Below are positions 15,940 to 25,745 of a stretch of 64,000 bases of DNA, one piece after another. The stretch comes from Piscibacillus salipiscarius JCM 13188 (GTDB lineage Bacteria; Bacillota; Bacilli; Bacillales; Alkalibacillaceae), in assembly GCF_001311865.1 (NCBI RefSeq), contig NZ_BBCD01000011.1:32658-96657 (forward strand), given 5' to 3'. The notes below the pieces were generated by a model that was given only the letters and a program-made list of their open reading frames with translations, was not told the origin of the DNA and did not search any database. The translations under genes and the position numbers were made by a program. How positions within the stretch are numbered: position 1 is the first letter of the stretch; each line of letters begins with the position of its first letter.

Positions 15940-17055
15940 ATGAGCATATTTAATATTTTCAAAAGCTTATTTGGTGAAACGATAGAAAAAACAAAATTTA
16001 AAGTAAATGCGAAAATCGAAACATCTGTACATTACAATAACGACATAAATCCAGTTTATAAAAAGAAACTTTCTAATGGCTTACTTCCAGGGGAGATTAT
16101 TTTAATTAATTGGTTAGATGGTAAAAGTACTTCTTCAAACCCACCTGGATATTTCGAATATACATACGGACTTAAAACAGGGCAATCAACCGAAAAATTG
16201 ATTAATAATGGATATCTTAGACAAGCATCACCATTTGAATCGTTACCATCACTTAAAGTACCAGAATTAAAAGAACTACTAAAAACTAAAAGTCTAAAAG
16301 TCTCAGGAAATAAAGCTGCTTTAATTGAGAGGATAATAGAAAACTTCTCTCTTGATGAAGTTGATAAATATGTGAAGGATAAAAGTTTAGTGATTACCGG
16401 GAAGGGTCATGAGGTTCTAAAAGAATATTATTACATAGTTCCGGCTCACAGAAACGATTCTAAAGATGGAATCTATAATGTTGCAAACGCTATAAGTTTT
16501 GTAAATAACTTTAAAGGAACATACAACCCTCCTAATGGTGACATTTCTTGGGCTTTATTTCAAAAAGCTTTTTTAAAACACTCTGAAGAACTTAATTATG
16601 GTTTAATGTCCATTGATTTAAGTAACATGGCAAAACAGCTAAGAAAGGAAAATAAATATAGTCACGCTATATTTAATTATTTCAGAGTCTTTATCATAGA
16701 GTTAAGTGGTTTATCGAATGGAAAAGGGGTATCTCACCCAAATATTATGACATATGGTACATCTACGGGTTTAGAAATTCTAAAACTAAAAGAAGTATTA
16801 AATTTATCCCAGGAGCAACTAAAAGAAGAATTTTTCAGAGCTTGGGATAAAACCTTCCAAGGCTTACTATTTCATTATTTAACAAAAGAAGAATGTTTCC
16901 AATGTTTGCTTGCTGCCCTAGATGAAGAGGAAGATTACATTAAGGAAGTTTTGTATAATGCCTATGAAGATTTAAAAAGAAATGTGGATGAAGAAACATT
17001 TGAAAAGAAAATTGGCTTGTTCTTCCCCATTGATTATAAAGATAAATTATATTAA
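15940..17055 (+). CDS. SAP-domain protein, prophage cargo of unknown function
   Basis: A 371-residue protein with start ATG 15940 behind GAGGAGGGATATA. Residues about 102-136 form a SAP domain (LKVPELKELLKTKSLKVSGNK, then LIERIIENF), a short helix-turn-helix-like DNA- or RNA-binding fold. The N-terminal 100 residues include a LLPGEIILINWLDGK motif, and the C-terminal 200 are helical with aromatic residues (FNYFRVFIIELSGL). It lies in the lysogenic conversion region between the repressor and the integrase, where genes expressed from the integrated prophage are usual. Function unknown; phage exclusion is one option, not shown. Confidence 0.75.
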   Translation: MSIFNIFKSLFGETIEKTKFKVNAKIETSVHYNNDINPVYKKKLSNGLLPGEIILINWLDGKSTSSNPPGYFEYTYGLKTGQSTEKLINNGYLRQASPFESLPSLKVPELKELLKTKSLKVSGNKAALIERIIENFSLDEVDKYVKDKSLVITGKGHEVLKEYYYIVPAHRNDSKDGIYNVANAISFVNNFKGTYNPPNGDISWALFQKAFLKHSEELNYGLMSIDLSNMAKQLRKENKYSHAIFNYFRVFIIELSGLSNGKGVSHPNIMTYGTSTGLEILKLKEVLNLSQEQLKEEFFRAWDKTFQGLLFHYLTKEECFQCLLAALDEEEDYIKEVLYNAYEDLKRNVDEETFEKKIGLFFPIDYKDKLY

Positions 17056-17120
17056 GAAGATTCTAATGTTGGCGTTAAATTCAATTAACATAAATAAATT
17101 TACTCAGGGGGTAATTAATA

Positions 17121-17704
17121 ATGAAAAAACTATTATCACTTCTACTAGTTTAATGCTGACCATCTTCTTGGCAGCATGTGGTGACGATGGAGAGACAGAA
17201 GCTGATACCACTAATGATGAAACAGAGACAGAAGAAACTAATGAAGGTGATCAAGAAACTGAAAATGAGGATTCAGAGACAGAAAATGAAAAAGAAAATA
17301 AAGACGAAGAATCTAGTGATGAAAGTGAAGTTAGCGACACTGTTTTAGAGAACGAAGATTACAAATATGTCATTAAAGGAACTGAACAGTTAACGGGTAA
17401 ATATGAAGATAGACCAATACTTGCTGTCGAAGTTGAATTCACAAATAAAACCGATGAACCAACCAGCCCTTGGATGGCATTAGCTTTGAAAGCGGAGCAA
17501 GAAACTGACACTACAGTCGAAATACTTAATGGAGCAAATGGATTATTCCCAGATGATTATAAACCAGATTTAGTCAAAATGGGAGATACAAACGTTAAAA
17601 GCGGAGCAACAGTTGAAGCAGTAATAGGATATGAGATACTTTATCCAGGTAGTCCAGTTATATTAAAAGAATTTACTATGATGGATGAGGATATTTCTTT
17701 TTAA
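17121..17704 (+). CDS. Secreted lipoprotein with DUF5067-like domain, frameshifted in the signal peptide
   Basis: From ATG 17121 (GGGGGT site) the signal sequence MKKLLSLLLV runs into TAA; adding one T in the GTTTAATG run near 17150 restores MLTIFLAACG, whose LAAC is a lipobox for lipid attachment. An acidic T/E/N/D-rich linker of about 60 residues leads to a 120-residue domain (DYKYVIKGTEQLTGKYEDR, VEVEFTNKTDEPTSPW) like DUF5067, an immunoglobulin-like extracytoplasmic domain in Firmicute lipoproteins. In a prophage next to the integrase this is probably lysogenic-conversion cargo displayed on the membrane surface. Confidence 0.72.
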
Positions 17705-17744
17705 GCGAATAGTTGAGACTTCGAAGTAACTTTTTTATCTTTTT

Positions 17745-17772
17745 AGTCTTCCAATTTTGGAAGACTTTTTTT
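17745..17772 (+). terminator. Rho-independent terminator
   Basis: AGTCTTCCAA and TTGGAAGACT form a 10-bp stem followed by seven T, 40 bases after the lipoprotein stop. Confidence 0.88.
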
Positions 17773-17818
17773 ATACTGTTAATACGAACATATGTTCTTA
17801 ATTAAAGGGGGGATTATT

Positions 17819-18310
17819 ATGAAATATTACAAAACTGCACTAGAAGAATGGGTAACTAAATGGTATTTACGTAACAAAGTTTTATCCTCTCACGATATGG
17901 ACATCTTTCAAATTGCATTAAAGCATGGTATTTATCTACATAAAAAGCCTATGTTACCCCGATATGATGTTTTCGGTCGTTATAAAGGCATCATTATTGA
18001 CTCGCGCGAAAAGGAAGAGATACAACGTGAACAATTCTTCCATGAGCTCTGTCATGTCCTTAGACATTGTGGTCATCAGTCTATGATTCCTGAAGCATTT
18101 AGAGAGTTGCAAGAACGTGACGCTAGACACTTCACTCTTTATGCTGCTCTCCCCTCCCACATGATTAAACACTATGATTTCACTGATGAATTAATCATTG
18201 GAACATTATCAGAGACTTTTAAAGTACGTAAAGAACTGGTTGTTGAAAGACTGGATCGTATTTATCGCAATCAAAAGTTTACCATTTCACCGGATTACTG
18301 CCCTTTATAA
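17819..18310 (+). CDS. ImmA/IrrE-family metallopeptidase
   Basis: A 163-residue protein; ATG 17819 lies behind AAAGGGGGGATT. The zinc-binding helix is HELCHVLRHCGH near residue 75 with later acidic residues in QERDARHFTLYAALP. Relatives such as ImmA cleave the phage or ICE repressor after DNA damage. Here it is encoded between the lipoprotein gene and the integrase, downstream of the XRE repressor that lacks a self-cleaving domain, so that repressor is the likely target. Confidence 0.82.
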   Translation: MKYYKTALEEWVTKWYLRNKVLSSHDMDIFQIALKHGIYLHKKPMLPRYDVFGRYKGIIIDSREKEEIQREQFFHELCHVLRHCGHQSMIPEAFRELQERDARHFTLYAALPSHMIKHYDFTDELIIGTLSETFKVRKELVVERLDRIYRNQKFTISPDYCPL

Positions 18311-18332
18311 TAACCTAAAAGGAGGTTTAAAT

Positions 18333-19540
18333 ATGGCTAGTTATACTCAAAGGGGAAAGAATTCATTTACGTTATTTGTGGAGTTAGGCTATGACGAAAA
18401 TGGCAAGCGCTTAAGAAAAACAAAAACCATTAAAGTAGATTCTAGACTTATGAAAACCAAACGAAAATTAGAAGGCTACTTAGAAGAAGAATGGTTAAAG
18501 TTCAAAATGCAAGTTGAGGCTGGAGAATACATTGAGCCTCAGAAGAAATATTTTAAGGATTTTGTTCATGATTGGTCTGAAAAATATGCTAAAAGCTTTT
18601 ATGCTAAAAAAAACTTATAATAATTATATGGAGAAACTTAATAACTACATTCTTCCTCGTTTTGGCGCAATGCGAATTGAACAAATCAAAACACTTCATA
18701 TAGTTGATTTCTTAAACGAAGCTTCACAACCTGGTTTCGGCAAACGCAAGAAAGACGTACCTCTTTCAAGTAGTACTATTTATGAATTAGATAAAATTCT
18801 GAGGATCTTATTCAATAAAGCTGTGACGTGGCAAATAATTTCAAAAAGTCCAATGGAGTCACTTGAACGACCTAAACTAAAAAACGTAAACCAAAATTCT
18901 ATAGTGGAGCTGACTTTGCAACTTATTTTGAAGCACTTGACCAAGAATCTAAACAGTGGCGTTTATTTTTCTTAACAGCTCTCATAACTGGTTTTAGACG
19001 TGGTGAGATTGTGGCTTTAGAATGGACTCATTTTGATTTTGATAATCTACAAATTAAGTTAGTTCAAAGTATCCCATTATTTGAAAATGGAAAGCCACTA
19101 ATCAAGTCAACAAAGACTGATGAAGACATTAGAGTTGTTGATATGCCTGAATGGTATATGGATGAAATGAAAATCTTTTATAAAGAGTGGAAAAAGGAAA
19201 AGTTTTCTGCAGGAGATCAATGGGAAGAAAAAGGACATAAATTCGTATTTCACACAGGTTTAGGTAGACCTTATAATCCACAAACACCTACTAGTAAATG
19301 GAGGCAGATTATAAAAAATATAATTTAAAGGATATTCGATTACATGACCATCGACATTCCATGGTATCCTGGTTACTTGAGAACGGTGGCTCCATTAAGG
19401 AGGCCCAAATTAGAGCAGGTCATAGTAGCATGAGAACTACATCGGATATATATGGCCACCTGTCACCAGAAGGTATGAAAAAGACAGCTGAAAAATTCAA
19501 TCAATTAAATCCCAATAAATATAAAAATAAAAGTTCCTAA
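18333..19540 (+). CDS. int: Tyrosine integrase, three frameshifts
   Basis: A site-specific recombinase that inserts and, with Xis, excises the prophage. ATG 18333 has AAGGAGG. The pieces join as follows: arm-binding N-terminus (MASYTQRGKNSFTLFVELGYD) to about 18612, core-binding domain (YILPRFGAMRIEQI) to about 18905, catalytic domain from about 18920 with ITGFRRGE (first catalytic Arg) to 19318, and from there LHDHRHSMVSWLLENGG, the GHSS motif and the nucleophile in TSDIYGHLS. About 400 residues, normal for phage integrases. All four catalytic elements are present, so I read the breaks as indel errors. Confidence 0.85.
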
Positions 19541-19906
19541 TTATATCCTTTCAGACTAAAAATAATGCATTTGGTCAACAGCTCGTCAACAATTAGATAA
19601 TTAAGCCACTGTTCACCGAAAACAAAAAGAGCCTTAACCCTTTTAATATCAAGGATTACAGGCTCTTATATTTTTTACTATTTTGAATGTAATTTCACCC
19701 AGCCCCGAAGGATTATGCGTTCATATTTTAAGGCTGAACACAACAAAACCCTATTAAATATTACTATACATAATTATACATGAAGTATTTTATGAACGCT
19801 ATAAATTGGCTTTAATCACCAGCGTTAATTATTAATAATATACCACTTTAACTCACATAAACTATAACTAAATACTCTCACTAATAAGAACGAGGTTGAA
19901 GACAAT
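19541..19906. other. Intergenic region expected to contain the right attachment site
   Basis: These 366 bases follow the integrase stop. They contain a TTTGGTCAACAGCTCGTCAACAA stretch broken into two GTCAACA words at about 19572-19592 (a pattern often seen just after phage integrase genes), and an inverted repeat AAGAGCCT/AGGCTCTT with T-runs at 19626-19676 acting as a terminator. The duplicate att core cannot be confirmed because the left prophage end is outside the window. No gene is visible between 19680 and 19906. Confidence 0.5.
19626..19676 (+). terminator. Rho-independent terminator after the integrase
   Basis: An 8-bp AAGAGCCT/AGGCTCTT stem with inner AACCC..GGATT pairing, flanked by A-run and T-run, so it may work in both directions. 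Confidence 0.65.
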
Positions 19907-20218
19907 ATGAGCGATTCTTTTGAGTTTAACAGTGACTCAGAAACACCTCAGAGTTTAAAATTGGCTTTACTAGCTAGTTCACTAACAACTGTAGCCGATG
20001 CAATAGCTACCTTAGCCACATTATTAGCCATCGATGAAACTAAAGAGGCTAATTTACAAGCTGAACAAGAAAAACAGGACATAAATCAGCAATTACTTAA
20101 CCTACAATATCAGTTGGATGACTTAACAAATAGCCATCAGCAACAACAAGAACGTTTAGACCAAGTCATCAATTCGTTAAATTCAATTCAAAAAATGATC
20201 ATTGATAAAAACTTATAA
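19907..20218 (+). CDS. Coiled-coil protein, unknown function
   Basis: A 103-residue acidic protein with an alanine- and threonine-rich helix (LALLASSLTTVADAIATLATLL) followed by a glutamine-rich coiled coil (LLNLQYQLDDLTNSHQQQQERLD). The first chromosomal gene after the prophage, or the last cargo gene; the sequence does not decide. No family recognised. Confidence 0.55.
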   Translation: MSDSFEFNSDSETPQSLKLALLASSLTTVADAIATLATLLAIDETKEANLQAEQEKQDINQQLLNLQYQLDDLTNSHQQQQERLDQVINSLNSIQKMIIDKNL

Positions 20219-20341
20219 GCTATTACATATAATGAGTTTTAATTAGACAAGCTATTGAATTTAAAGCCACTTTTAAAAGTGTTTAATCCTTCTCTTTTCG
20301 TGGAATGTATCAAGTAAATCCACAAAAAGGAGATGATCTCA

Positions 20342-21145
20342 TTGGATTTAAAACCATTACTCAATAAACTTGAACATTATCGATCTGAAAAACCAAATAA
20401 AGTGTTTACGATGTATTTAAATACAGACCCAGCTGACCCCGATCAGCAAGGCGGGAAATGGAGATTACAACTCAAAAACGGTTTAAATAACTTTGAATCT
20501 TACTTACAGGAAGATGGCGATTCAGATGAAAAGCGAAATTACTGGGCTGTAAAAGAAAAAGTCGAAAACTTTATGAATGAAAATGAAATGAACCTTAAGA
20601 AGAGCGTCATCATTTTTGCAACTGGAGATGACGATGTATGGTTTGCAGATATTTTACAAATGCCAGTTAAAACAGCCTTTTTCTGGGAAGAGGAACCTGT
20701 ATTAGATCAATTAAAAGAAATGCAAGAAACATTCCCTAAAACAGGTATTATTCTAACTCAGAAAGACCAAATCAAATACATTGATGCTGATTTAGGAACC
20801 GTCAACGAAACGAATGTATACGAACTTGATTTAGATACAGAAGATTGGCGCTTGCATCAAGGTACTCACAAAGCTGATTCCAACTTAGGTTCAGGTGGCG
20901 GTAAAACATCTAAGAAAGACGAATTTTACGAACGTTTCGAAGCTAACCGTTATCGTTGGTATAAGAGCATCGCACCAAAACTTGATAAAGCTGCTAAAAA
21001 TCACGGCTGGGAACGCATTTACCTAGTCGGTGAATCAGATGAAGTAAACGACTTAGAAAGTCATATGAATAAAACAATTGAAGATAAAATCAACAAAAAC
21101 TTACTTGATCATGAAGAAACCAAAGTGTTAGAAGAAGTTTTATAG
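20342..21145 (+). CDS. VLRF1-family release-factor-like protein
   Basis: A protein of 267 residues; TTG at 20342 is preferred over the ATG at 20333 because AAGGAG lies nine bases before it and one base before the other. It starts MDLKPLLNKLEHYRSEKPNKVF and shows TMYLNTDPADPDQQGGKWR, a FATGDDDVWF segment and a glycine-rich loop GSGGGKTSKKDEFYERFE at about residue 185, the place of the GGQ-type loop in aeRF1/VLRF1 proteins. Such proteins are related to factors that release nascent chains from stalled ribosomes; the bacterial function is not well established. Confidence 0.72.
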   Translation: MDLKPLLNKLEHYRSEKPNKVFTMYLNTDPADPDQQGGKWRLQLKNGLNNFESYLQEDGDSDEKRNYWAVKEKVENFMNENEMNLKKSVIIFATGDDDVWFADILQMPVKTAFFWEEEPVLDQLKEMQETFPKTGIILTQKDQIKYIDADLGTVNETNVYELDLDTEDWRLHQGTHKADSNLGSGGGKTSKKDEFYERFEANRYRWYKSIAPKLDKAAKNHGWERIYLVGESDEVNDLESHMNKTIEDKINKNLLDHEETKVLEEVL

Positions 21146-21153
21146 AATAAATA

Positions 21154-21183
21154 GCTGAGCTCGATCCCAGAGCTCAGTTTTTT
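21154..21183 (+). terminator. Rho-independent terminator
   Basis: CTGAGCTC-gatccca-GAGCTCAG followed by six T, just after the VLRF1-like gene. Confidence 0.88.
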
Positions 21184-21202
21184 AACTTAGGAGGCTTTAA
21201 AC

Positions 21203-21564
21203 ATGATTGAACAGATAATTAAAGATTACTATAAAGCTTGGAATAACGCTCTAGCAACGAACGATTCATCACAAGTGCGTGAGAAAATGTCCCCTGAATT
21301 TGTTGGTTATTGGTGCCATAGTGCTTGGCAGCTCCGCAGAAGTATGACTACGACTATGACCTTAACGATGTTTTGGAGCAGTACTTAGGTACCCAGACAA
21401 CGAAATCATTTGAAATCGAATCGATCACAACTCGAACAAACGATGTGTTAGTCTTTGGAACCGAAACCAACACCGTAAATGGAATTGATTACCCAGCAAA
21501 ATATTTTTTGTATGGAAAAATGAACAAGATGGTTGGCGATTATTGCGCGAATATATTGAATTAA
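21203..21564 (+). CDS. SnoaL/NTF2-like small protein, frameshifted
   Basis: From ATG 21203 (AGGAGG site) the sequence reads MIEQIIKDYYKAWNNALATND, the typical first helix of an NTF2-fold protein, and QVREKMSPEFVGYW. After one frame change near 21315 it continues DYDYDLNDVLEQYLG and later VLVFGTETNTVNGIDYPAKY to 21564. About 120 residues. This fold serves small enzymes and binding proteins; no specific role can be given. Confidence 0.6.
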
Positions 21565-21645
21565 TTAACTAATTCCTTTAAATTGTTTACGAATTTGAAA
21601 TATGGTAGGTTAAGGAAGTAAGAATGATTCAAGGAGGAACAGGAT

Positions 21646-22353
21646 ATGAGTACACATATTGGTGCTAAAAAAGGCGATATTGCGGATACAATCTTACTTC
21701 CAGGTGACCCGCTACGCGCGAAGTATATTGCGGAAACATTTTTAGAAGATGTGACTTGCTATAACGAAGTTCGCGGTATGTACGGTTACACAGGTACATA
21801 CAAAGGTAAGCGCATCTCGGTGCAAGGAACAGGTATGGGTGTTCCAAGTATCTCTATTTACGTTAATGAATTAATTCAAGAGTATGATGTTCAAAACTTA
21901 ATCCGTGTTGGTTCTTGCGGAGCGTTACAAAAAGATGTTAAAGTGCGCGATGTTATTCTAGCCCAAACATCTACAACAGATTCACAAATGAACCGTATGG
22001 AATTCGGCGGGATTGACTTCGCTCCAGGAGCAGACTTCAATTTACTTAAGAAAGCATATGAAGTCGGCGAAACTCGTGGTTTAAACTTAAGAGTCGGTAA
22101 CGTCTTTACAAGTGACAGTTTCTATCGTGAAAATGCGATGGACTTATTCCAAAAGCTTGCAGATTACAATGTGCTTGCAGTTGAAATGGAAACAACAGCA
22201 CTATACACATTAGCTGCTAAATATGACCGTAACGCTTTATCTGTCTTAACGGTTAGTGACCACATCTTAACTGGTGAAGAAACAACTTCTGAAGAACGTC
22301 AAACAACATTTAACGATATGATTGAAGTGGCACTAGAAGCTACGACGAAATAA
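21646..22353 (+). CDS. deoD: Purine-nucleoside phosphorylase DeoD type
   Basis: A 235-residue intact enzyme of purine salvage that splits purine (deoxy)nucleosides with phosphate into base and (deoxy)ribose 1-phosphate. Motifs: [14 protein letters not shown] at the start, [24 protein letters not shown] and [13 protein letters not shown] (ribose and base site), with the catalytic Asp in [10 protein letters not shown]. Length and layout match bacterial hexameric DeoD. AAGGAGGAAC precedes ATG 21646. Confidence 0.96.
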   Translation: MSTHIGAKKGDIADTILLPGDPLRAKYIAETFLEDVTCYNEVRGMYGYTGTYKGKRISVQGTGMGVPSISIYVNELIQEYDVQNLIRVGSCGALQKDVKVRDVILAQTSTTDSQMNRMEFGGIDFAPGADFNLLKKAYEVGETRGLNLRVGNVFTSDSFYRENAMDLFQKLADYNVLAVEMETTALYTLAAKYDRNALSVLTVSDHILTGEETTSEERQTTFNDMIEVALEATTK

Positions 22354-22363
22354 TGAATAGTTG

Positions 22364-22397
22364 AGGAGGGCACCGAACGTGATCGGTGCTCTTTTTT
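22364..22397 (+). terminator. Rho-independent terminator after deoD
   Basis: GGGCACCGA-acgtga-TCGGTGCTC followed by six T. Confidence 0.88.
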
Positions 22398-22401
22398 ATG
22401 G

Positions 22402-22550
22402 GTCGATAAATGGCGAAAAAGCTCCGTCATTCTATGGCGTTAGATAAATCCATTTAAGGGGTAGATAAAATAACTTTTTTACCCCGTCGACCAATTTCGG
22501 GGTAGATATTTTCCGAAATGGGGTAGATATATTGGAATCTGGGGTTGATA
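22402..22550 (+). repeat. 21-bp periodic array A (head word GGGTAGATA)
   Basis: Directly after the deoD terminator a GGGGTAGATA/GGGTCGATA word recurs. The TAGATA/TCGATA/TTGATA part begins at 22403, 22441, 22462, 22503, 22524 and 22545; four intervals are 21 or 41 bases (41 where one copy is disturbed by a diverged GTCGACC at 22486). Filler is A/T-rich. Sense orientation is that of the upstream gene deoD. No protein-like frame covers it. Confidence 0.8.
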
Positions 22551-22639
22551 AATCCCCACCAAGTTTATTCCGAAGCGATGATTGTCCGTAATGGTACTTC
22601 TTCACCATTTTCAAACACTATATCCTGTCATATGCCTAA

Positions 22640-23148
22640 TCAATCCATAAAGTAGAATTCAGGCTCTGCGTTCTCTAAATCAAAACCCATCTTTCCATTA
22701 CGAAAGTTTACAAAAGGATCCTCACTTTCTATAATCCACGCCTTGCCATTCCACTCATCTATGGTTTCGCTTACTTCATGCTCTTGACCGTCCACCTCAA
22801 ACGTAAGGATCATCTCAGCAAATGACGTGTGTCCATCTTCTTTTCTAATGTTAATGATGTCGTAATCTTTTAATTTATAATGATATTCTTTTAACTTATT
22901 GATTTTTTCTAGATAAAATGATTTGGCTTCCTCTTCCTTCAAAACTGTACCTTCTGTTGGAGTTTTTTCATCATATTTGTACAAAAGTTCAAAAGCTTCC
23001 TCGTAATCTTGATCCATCATCGCCTTATAATAATCTACTGCAATACGTTTTTACCTTTGTTCTGGACTATTAGTAAAATATAATAAAAGCCGATGCCAAC
23101 GGCTATTAATGCCAATAAGGCCATGATATTTTTATATGTTTCTGACAT
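22640..23148 (-). CDS. Membrane-anchored protein with NTF2-like domain, frameshifted
   Basis: ATG 23148 behind AAAGGGTGATT begins MSETYKNIMALLALIAVGIGFYYI, a signal anchor. The frame stops after about 38 codons; shifting near 23050 continues AVDYYKAMMDQDYEEAFELLYKYDE and then LTFEVDGQEHEVSETIDEWNG to FYFMD at 22640. The YYKAMMDQDYEEAFE part resembles secreted NTF2-like domains of Bacillus. About 169 residues in total. Convergent with deoD across array A. Confidence 0.6.
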
Positions 23149-23224
23149 TCAAATCACCCTTTTAAATACTTCTACATTTTTATCATCTACCCTCTAAATA
23201 ATTGTTCACTTTTTTAAAATGATA

Positions 23225-23254
23225 GTTGACAATACTATTTTAATTGTTTACCAT
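23225..23254 (+). promoter_or_regulatory. bioY promoter with possible BirA-type operator
   Basis: TTGACA at 23226-23231 and TACCAT at 23249-23254 are 17 bases apart. Overlapping them are ATAGTTGAC and TGTTTACCA half-sites whose GTTGAC/GTTTAC cores start 21 bases apart, similar in layout to the BirA operator of biotin genes (TTGTTAACC-n-GGTTAACAA), but with several mismatches. Confidence 0.4.
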
Positions 23255-23278
23255 ATTTTCAGAAAGGGGCGACAATTG

Positions 23279-23881
23279 ATGAATTCAAAATTTAAAACAC
23301 TTGATTTAACATTAGGCGCAGTATTCGTTGTACTGATGATGATCGGAGCGAACATCGCTTTTTGGTTCCCAGCATTTAAAATTACATATGCGAGCGGAGA
23401 GGTTCCAATTACATTACAAACTCTTTTCGCGATTTTAGCAGGATTGATTTTAGGTAAAAAATTAGGCGCTTTTTCCATGATTGTCTATTTACTCGTTGGG
23501 ATTGCAGGTGTTCCGGTGTTTGCTGAGATGAGTGCTGGAGCAACAGCGTTAATTTCACCAACTGGCGGATTTTTACTTTCATTTATTTTCGTTGCATTTA
23601 TTTCTGGTCTTATTATTGAAAAAGCAAAAGAACCCAAGGTCGGAGTTTATTTAATCGCAACTTTTGCGGGACTTATGACTAATTATGTAATTGGCACGCC
23701 TATTATGTATTTATCACTTAATTATATAGCTGAGATTGCCATCTCAATGAAGGCATCAGTCATTACGATGATTCCTTTCTTTATTAAGGATTTTATTATT
23801 ACAATGGGAGTCGCCATTGTTTTACCACAGTTTATGATTAGATTGTTTAAAGCTGTCCCAACTTTAGCATCTAGAACATAG
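23279..23881 (+). CDS. bioY: Biotin transporter substrate-binding subunit BioY
   Basis: A 200-residue integral membrane protein with about six hydrophobic segments, the S component of an ECF-type biotin transporter. BioY motifs are present: VPITLQTLFAILAGLILG near residue 42 and SPTGGFLLSFIFVAF near residue 97, plus GTPIMYLSLNY. ATG 23279 has AAAGGGG nine bases upstream. In Bacillus subtilis the equivalent is yuiG, next to pepA (yuiE), as here. No ATPase or transmembrane partner is encoded nearby, so it would use the shared ECF module. Confidence 0.92.
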   Translation: MNSKFKTLDLTLGAVFVVLMMIGANIAFWFPAFKITYASGEVPITLQTLFAILAGLILGKKLGAFSMIVYLLVGIAGVPVFAEMSAGATALISPTGGFLLSFIFVAFISGLIIEKAKEPKVGVYLIATFAGLMTNYVIGTPIMYLSLNYIAEIAISMKASVITMIPFFIKDFIITMGVAIVLPQFMIRLFKAVPTLASRT

Positions 23882-23990
23882 TATAGATTTTCCTTTTCAC
23901 AAATTACAGTTACCTTAAGCATTTCGATCTCTCGAAATGGCTTTTACTTTGTAATCAGATTTAGAGCCCTGCTGTTAGATTCAGGTGTAT

Positions 23991-24082
23991 ACTATTTACG
24001 TTCATACTCGTTCTATTTTCATTTTCTTGATTTCTAACGATGTTAAACAAGTATCTAACGACATTCAGTACCATTCAAACGT
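23991..24082 (-). repeat. 21-bp periodic array E (head word CGTTAGA)
   Basis: On the plus strand the aligned words ACTATTTA, TCTATTTT, TCTAACGA, TCTAACGA and TCAAACGT begin at 23991, 24012, 24033, 24054 and 24075, exactly 21 bases apart. The sense strand is minus, reading CGTTAGA, downstream of the pepA terminator in the same direction. The copies at the far end are more diverged. Confidence 0.65.
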
Positions 24083-24117
24083 AAAAAGCCGATGGGATCT
24101 TGATCTCCATCGGCTTG
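24083..24117 (-). terminator. Rho-independent terminator after pepA
   Basis: Minus strand AAGCCGATGGAGATCAAGATCC and its partner form a 12-bp AAGCCGATGG stem ending in five T. It can act for bioY too, since A-run and T-run flank it. Confidence 0.85.
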
Positions 24118-24135
24118 CCAAAAGCAAAAGCTACA

Positions 24136-25606
24136 TTATTTCAAATTCATAATTGTTTTAGCTAATGTGCGGGACATGACGCCTGTTGGACCTTTAGGGC
24201 CGAGGTCATGCTCACTTTCTGCCATGGCGGTTCCTGCGATATCTAAATGAACCCATGGTGTGTCTTCTACAAACTCGCCGATAAAGCATCCGGCAAGCAC
24301 AGCGTGTCCTTTTCGCCCAGGGGAGTTATTTAAGTCAGCAATATGACTTGAGCGCACTTTATTTTTGAACACGTCATGATATGGTAATTCCCAAACGAGC
24401 TCTCCCTCTTCCTCTGATGCTTCAAATACCTGATCAAACCATTCCCCATTATTGGTCATGGCGCCTGTCATTTCATCACCTAAAGCGACCACAACACCGC
24501 CTGTTAACGTTGCAACATCAATAATTTTTGATGCGCCTTGTTGATTCGCATATGTGACGGCATCCGCAAGGGCTAAGCGACCTTCTGCATCGGTATTACG
24601 TACTTCAATCGTTTTCCCGCTCATCGATACAATCACATCGTCAGGTTTAAATGCATCTCCGCTGATCATGTTATCAGTTGACGGCACCAAGCATAATACG
24701 TTTTCTTCAGGTTTTATTTGTCCAATCGCGTCCATTGCGCCTAATACGGCTGCAGCACCGCCCATATCCATTTTCATGCCGATGATACCTTCTTTACCTT
24801 TCAGTGAATAACCACCTGTATCAAAGGTGATGCCTTTCCCAACTAAGGCTACGGGATTGCTCCATTCTGCTTTTCCTTGATACTTCATAACGATAAAACG
24901 AGGTGGTTCCTTAGACCCTTGGTTCACTGCTAATAAAGCACCCATGCCAAGTTCTTCAATTTGGTCTTTATCGAAAATGTCAATCTCCATTCCATGTTTT
25001 TCGGCGATATTCTCAGCATAAGATGCGAGCTCAGTGGCCGTTAATAAGTTACCTGGCATGTTGACAAAATGTCTAGCCGAATTCGTTCCTTGTCCAAGTG
25101 CTACTCCAACTTCTACAGCTCCCTGGATGCCCTCTTCATCTGCGATTAGTGATAGATTTGTTAAATAAGTCTCATTCTCTCTCGATGTATGATACGTCTC
25201 TAATTGATAAGTTGCCATAACAAAAGCTTCACCCAGTGCTTCAGCAAATGTTAAATCTTCCGTGAAACTTTTTAGTGCAAGTGTCACTTCCCTTATTTTG
25301 TCTTTATTTAATTGCTTAAACGATTTGCCGATTACATTTCGGAATTTATTAACCGTTAATTCATCTTTTTTACCTAAACCAACAAATAAATTCTTTTAGC
25401 ATTAACTTGTCCAAATGTATGTACTTTCGAAATTGCTCCAAAACTGTTTTCACATCATCCTGTTTAACTAATTCGTCTAGATGATGATTCAGTTCATCAT
25501 TTAATGATTGATAAACATCTTGGTTTTCTTTGTTCTCTTCGTATAGACCGACTACTAGTGCTTCAGCTTCTACTTGTGTTACTTCTTGATTGATTACGTT
25601 TACCAT
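24136..25606 (-). CDS. pepA: Leucyl aminopeptidase (M17), two frameshifts
   Basis: A cytosolic zinc/manganese exopeptidase of the M17 family. ATG 25606 (GGAGGTG site) begins MVNVINQEVTQVEAEALVVG. The frame changes near 25425 and 25388, each repaired by adding one base to an A or T run, after which KDELTVNKFRNVIG leads into the long C-terminal part. Catalytic features: GKGITFDTGGYSLK (metal-binding Lys and Asp), NTDAEGRLALADA (signature) and the final HLDIAGTAM. About 490 residues. Matches yuiE of Bacillus subtilis in position. Confidence 0.92.
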
Positions 25607-25745
25607 TTCGACACCTCCATTTATTATCATTATCTTATCAAACATTCTCTTAATTCGTAAATTTAATTGTAAGTTTTTTATCATTCATATTTAGGGTATG
25701 ATGTATATAGATTAGATAAAGAACACAACTAAAGGTGGCGTCTCA

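Noticed and set aside
19690..19880. Inverted GCGTTCATA/TATGAACGC words near the prophage end
   Set aside because: They resemble the array C head word, but only two copies in opposite orientation without 21-bp spacing; chance cannot be excluded.
22432..22614. Minus-strand 60-codon frame in the deoD downstream region
   Set aside because: Its codons are the 21-bp repeats read in frame (repeated DLSTP/NISTP-like words); no start signal. The period divisible by three makes false frames likely.
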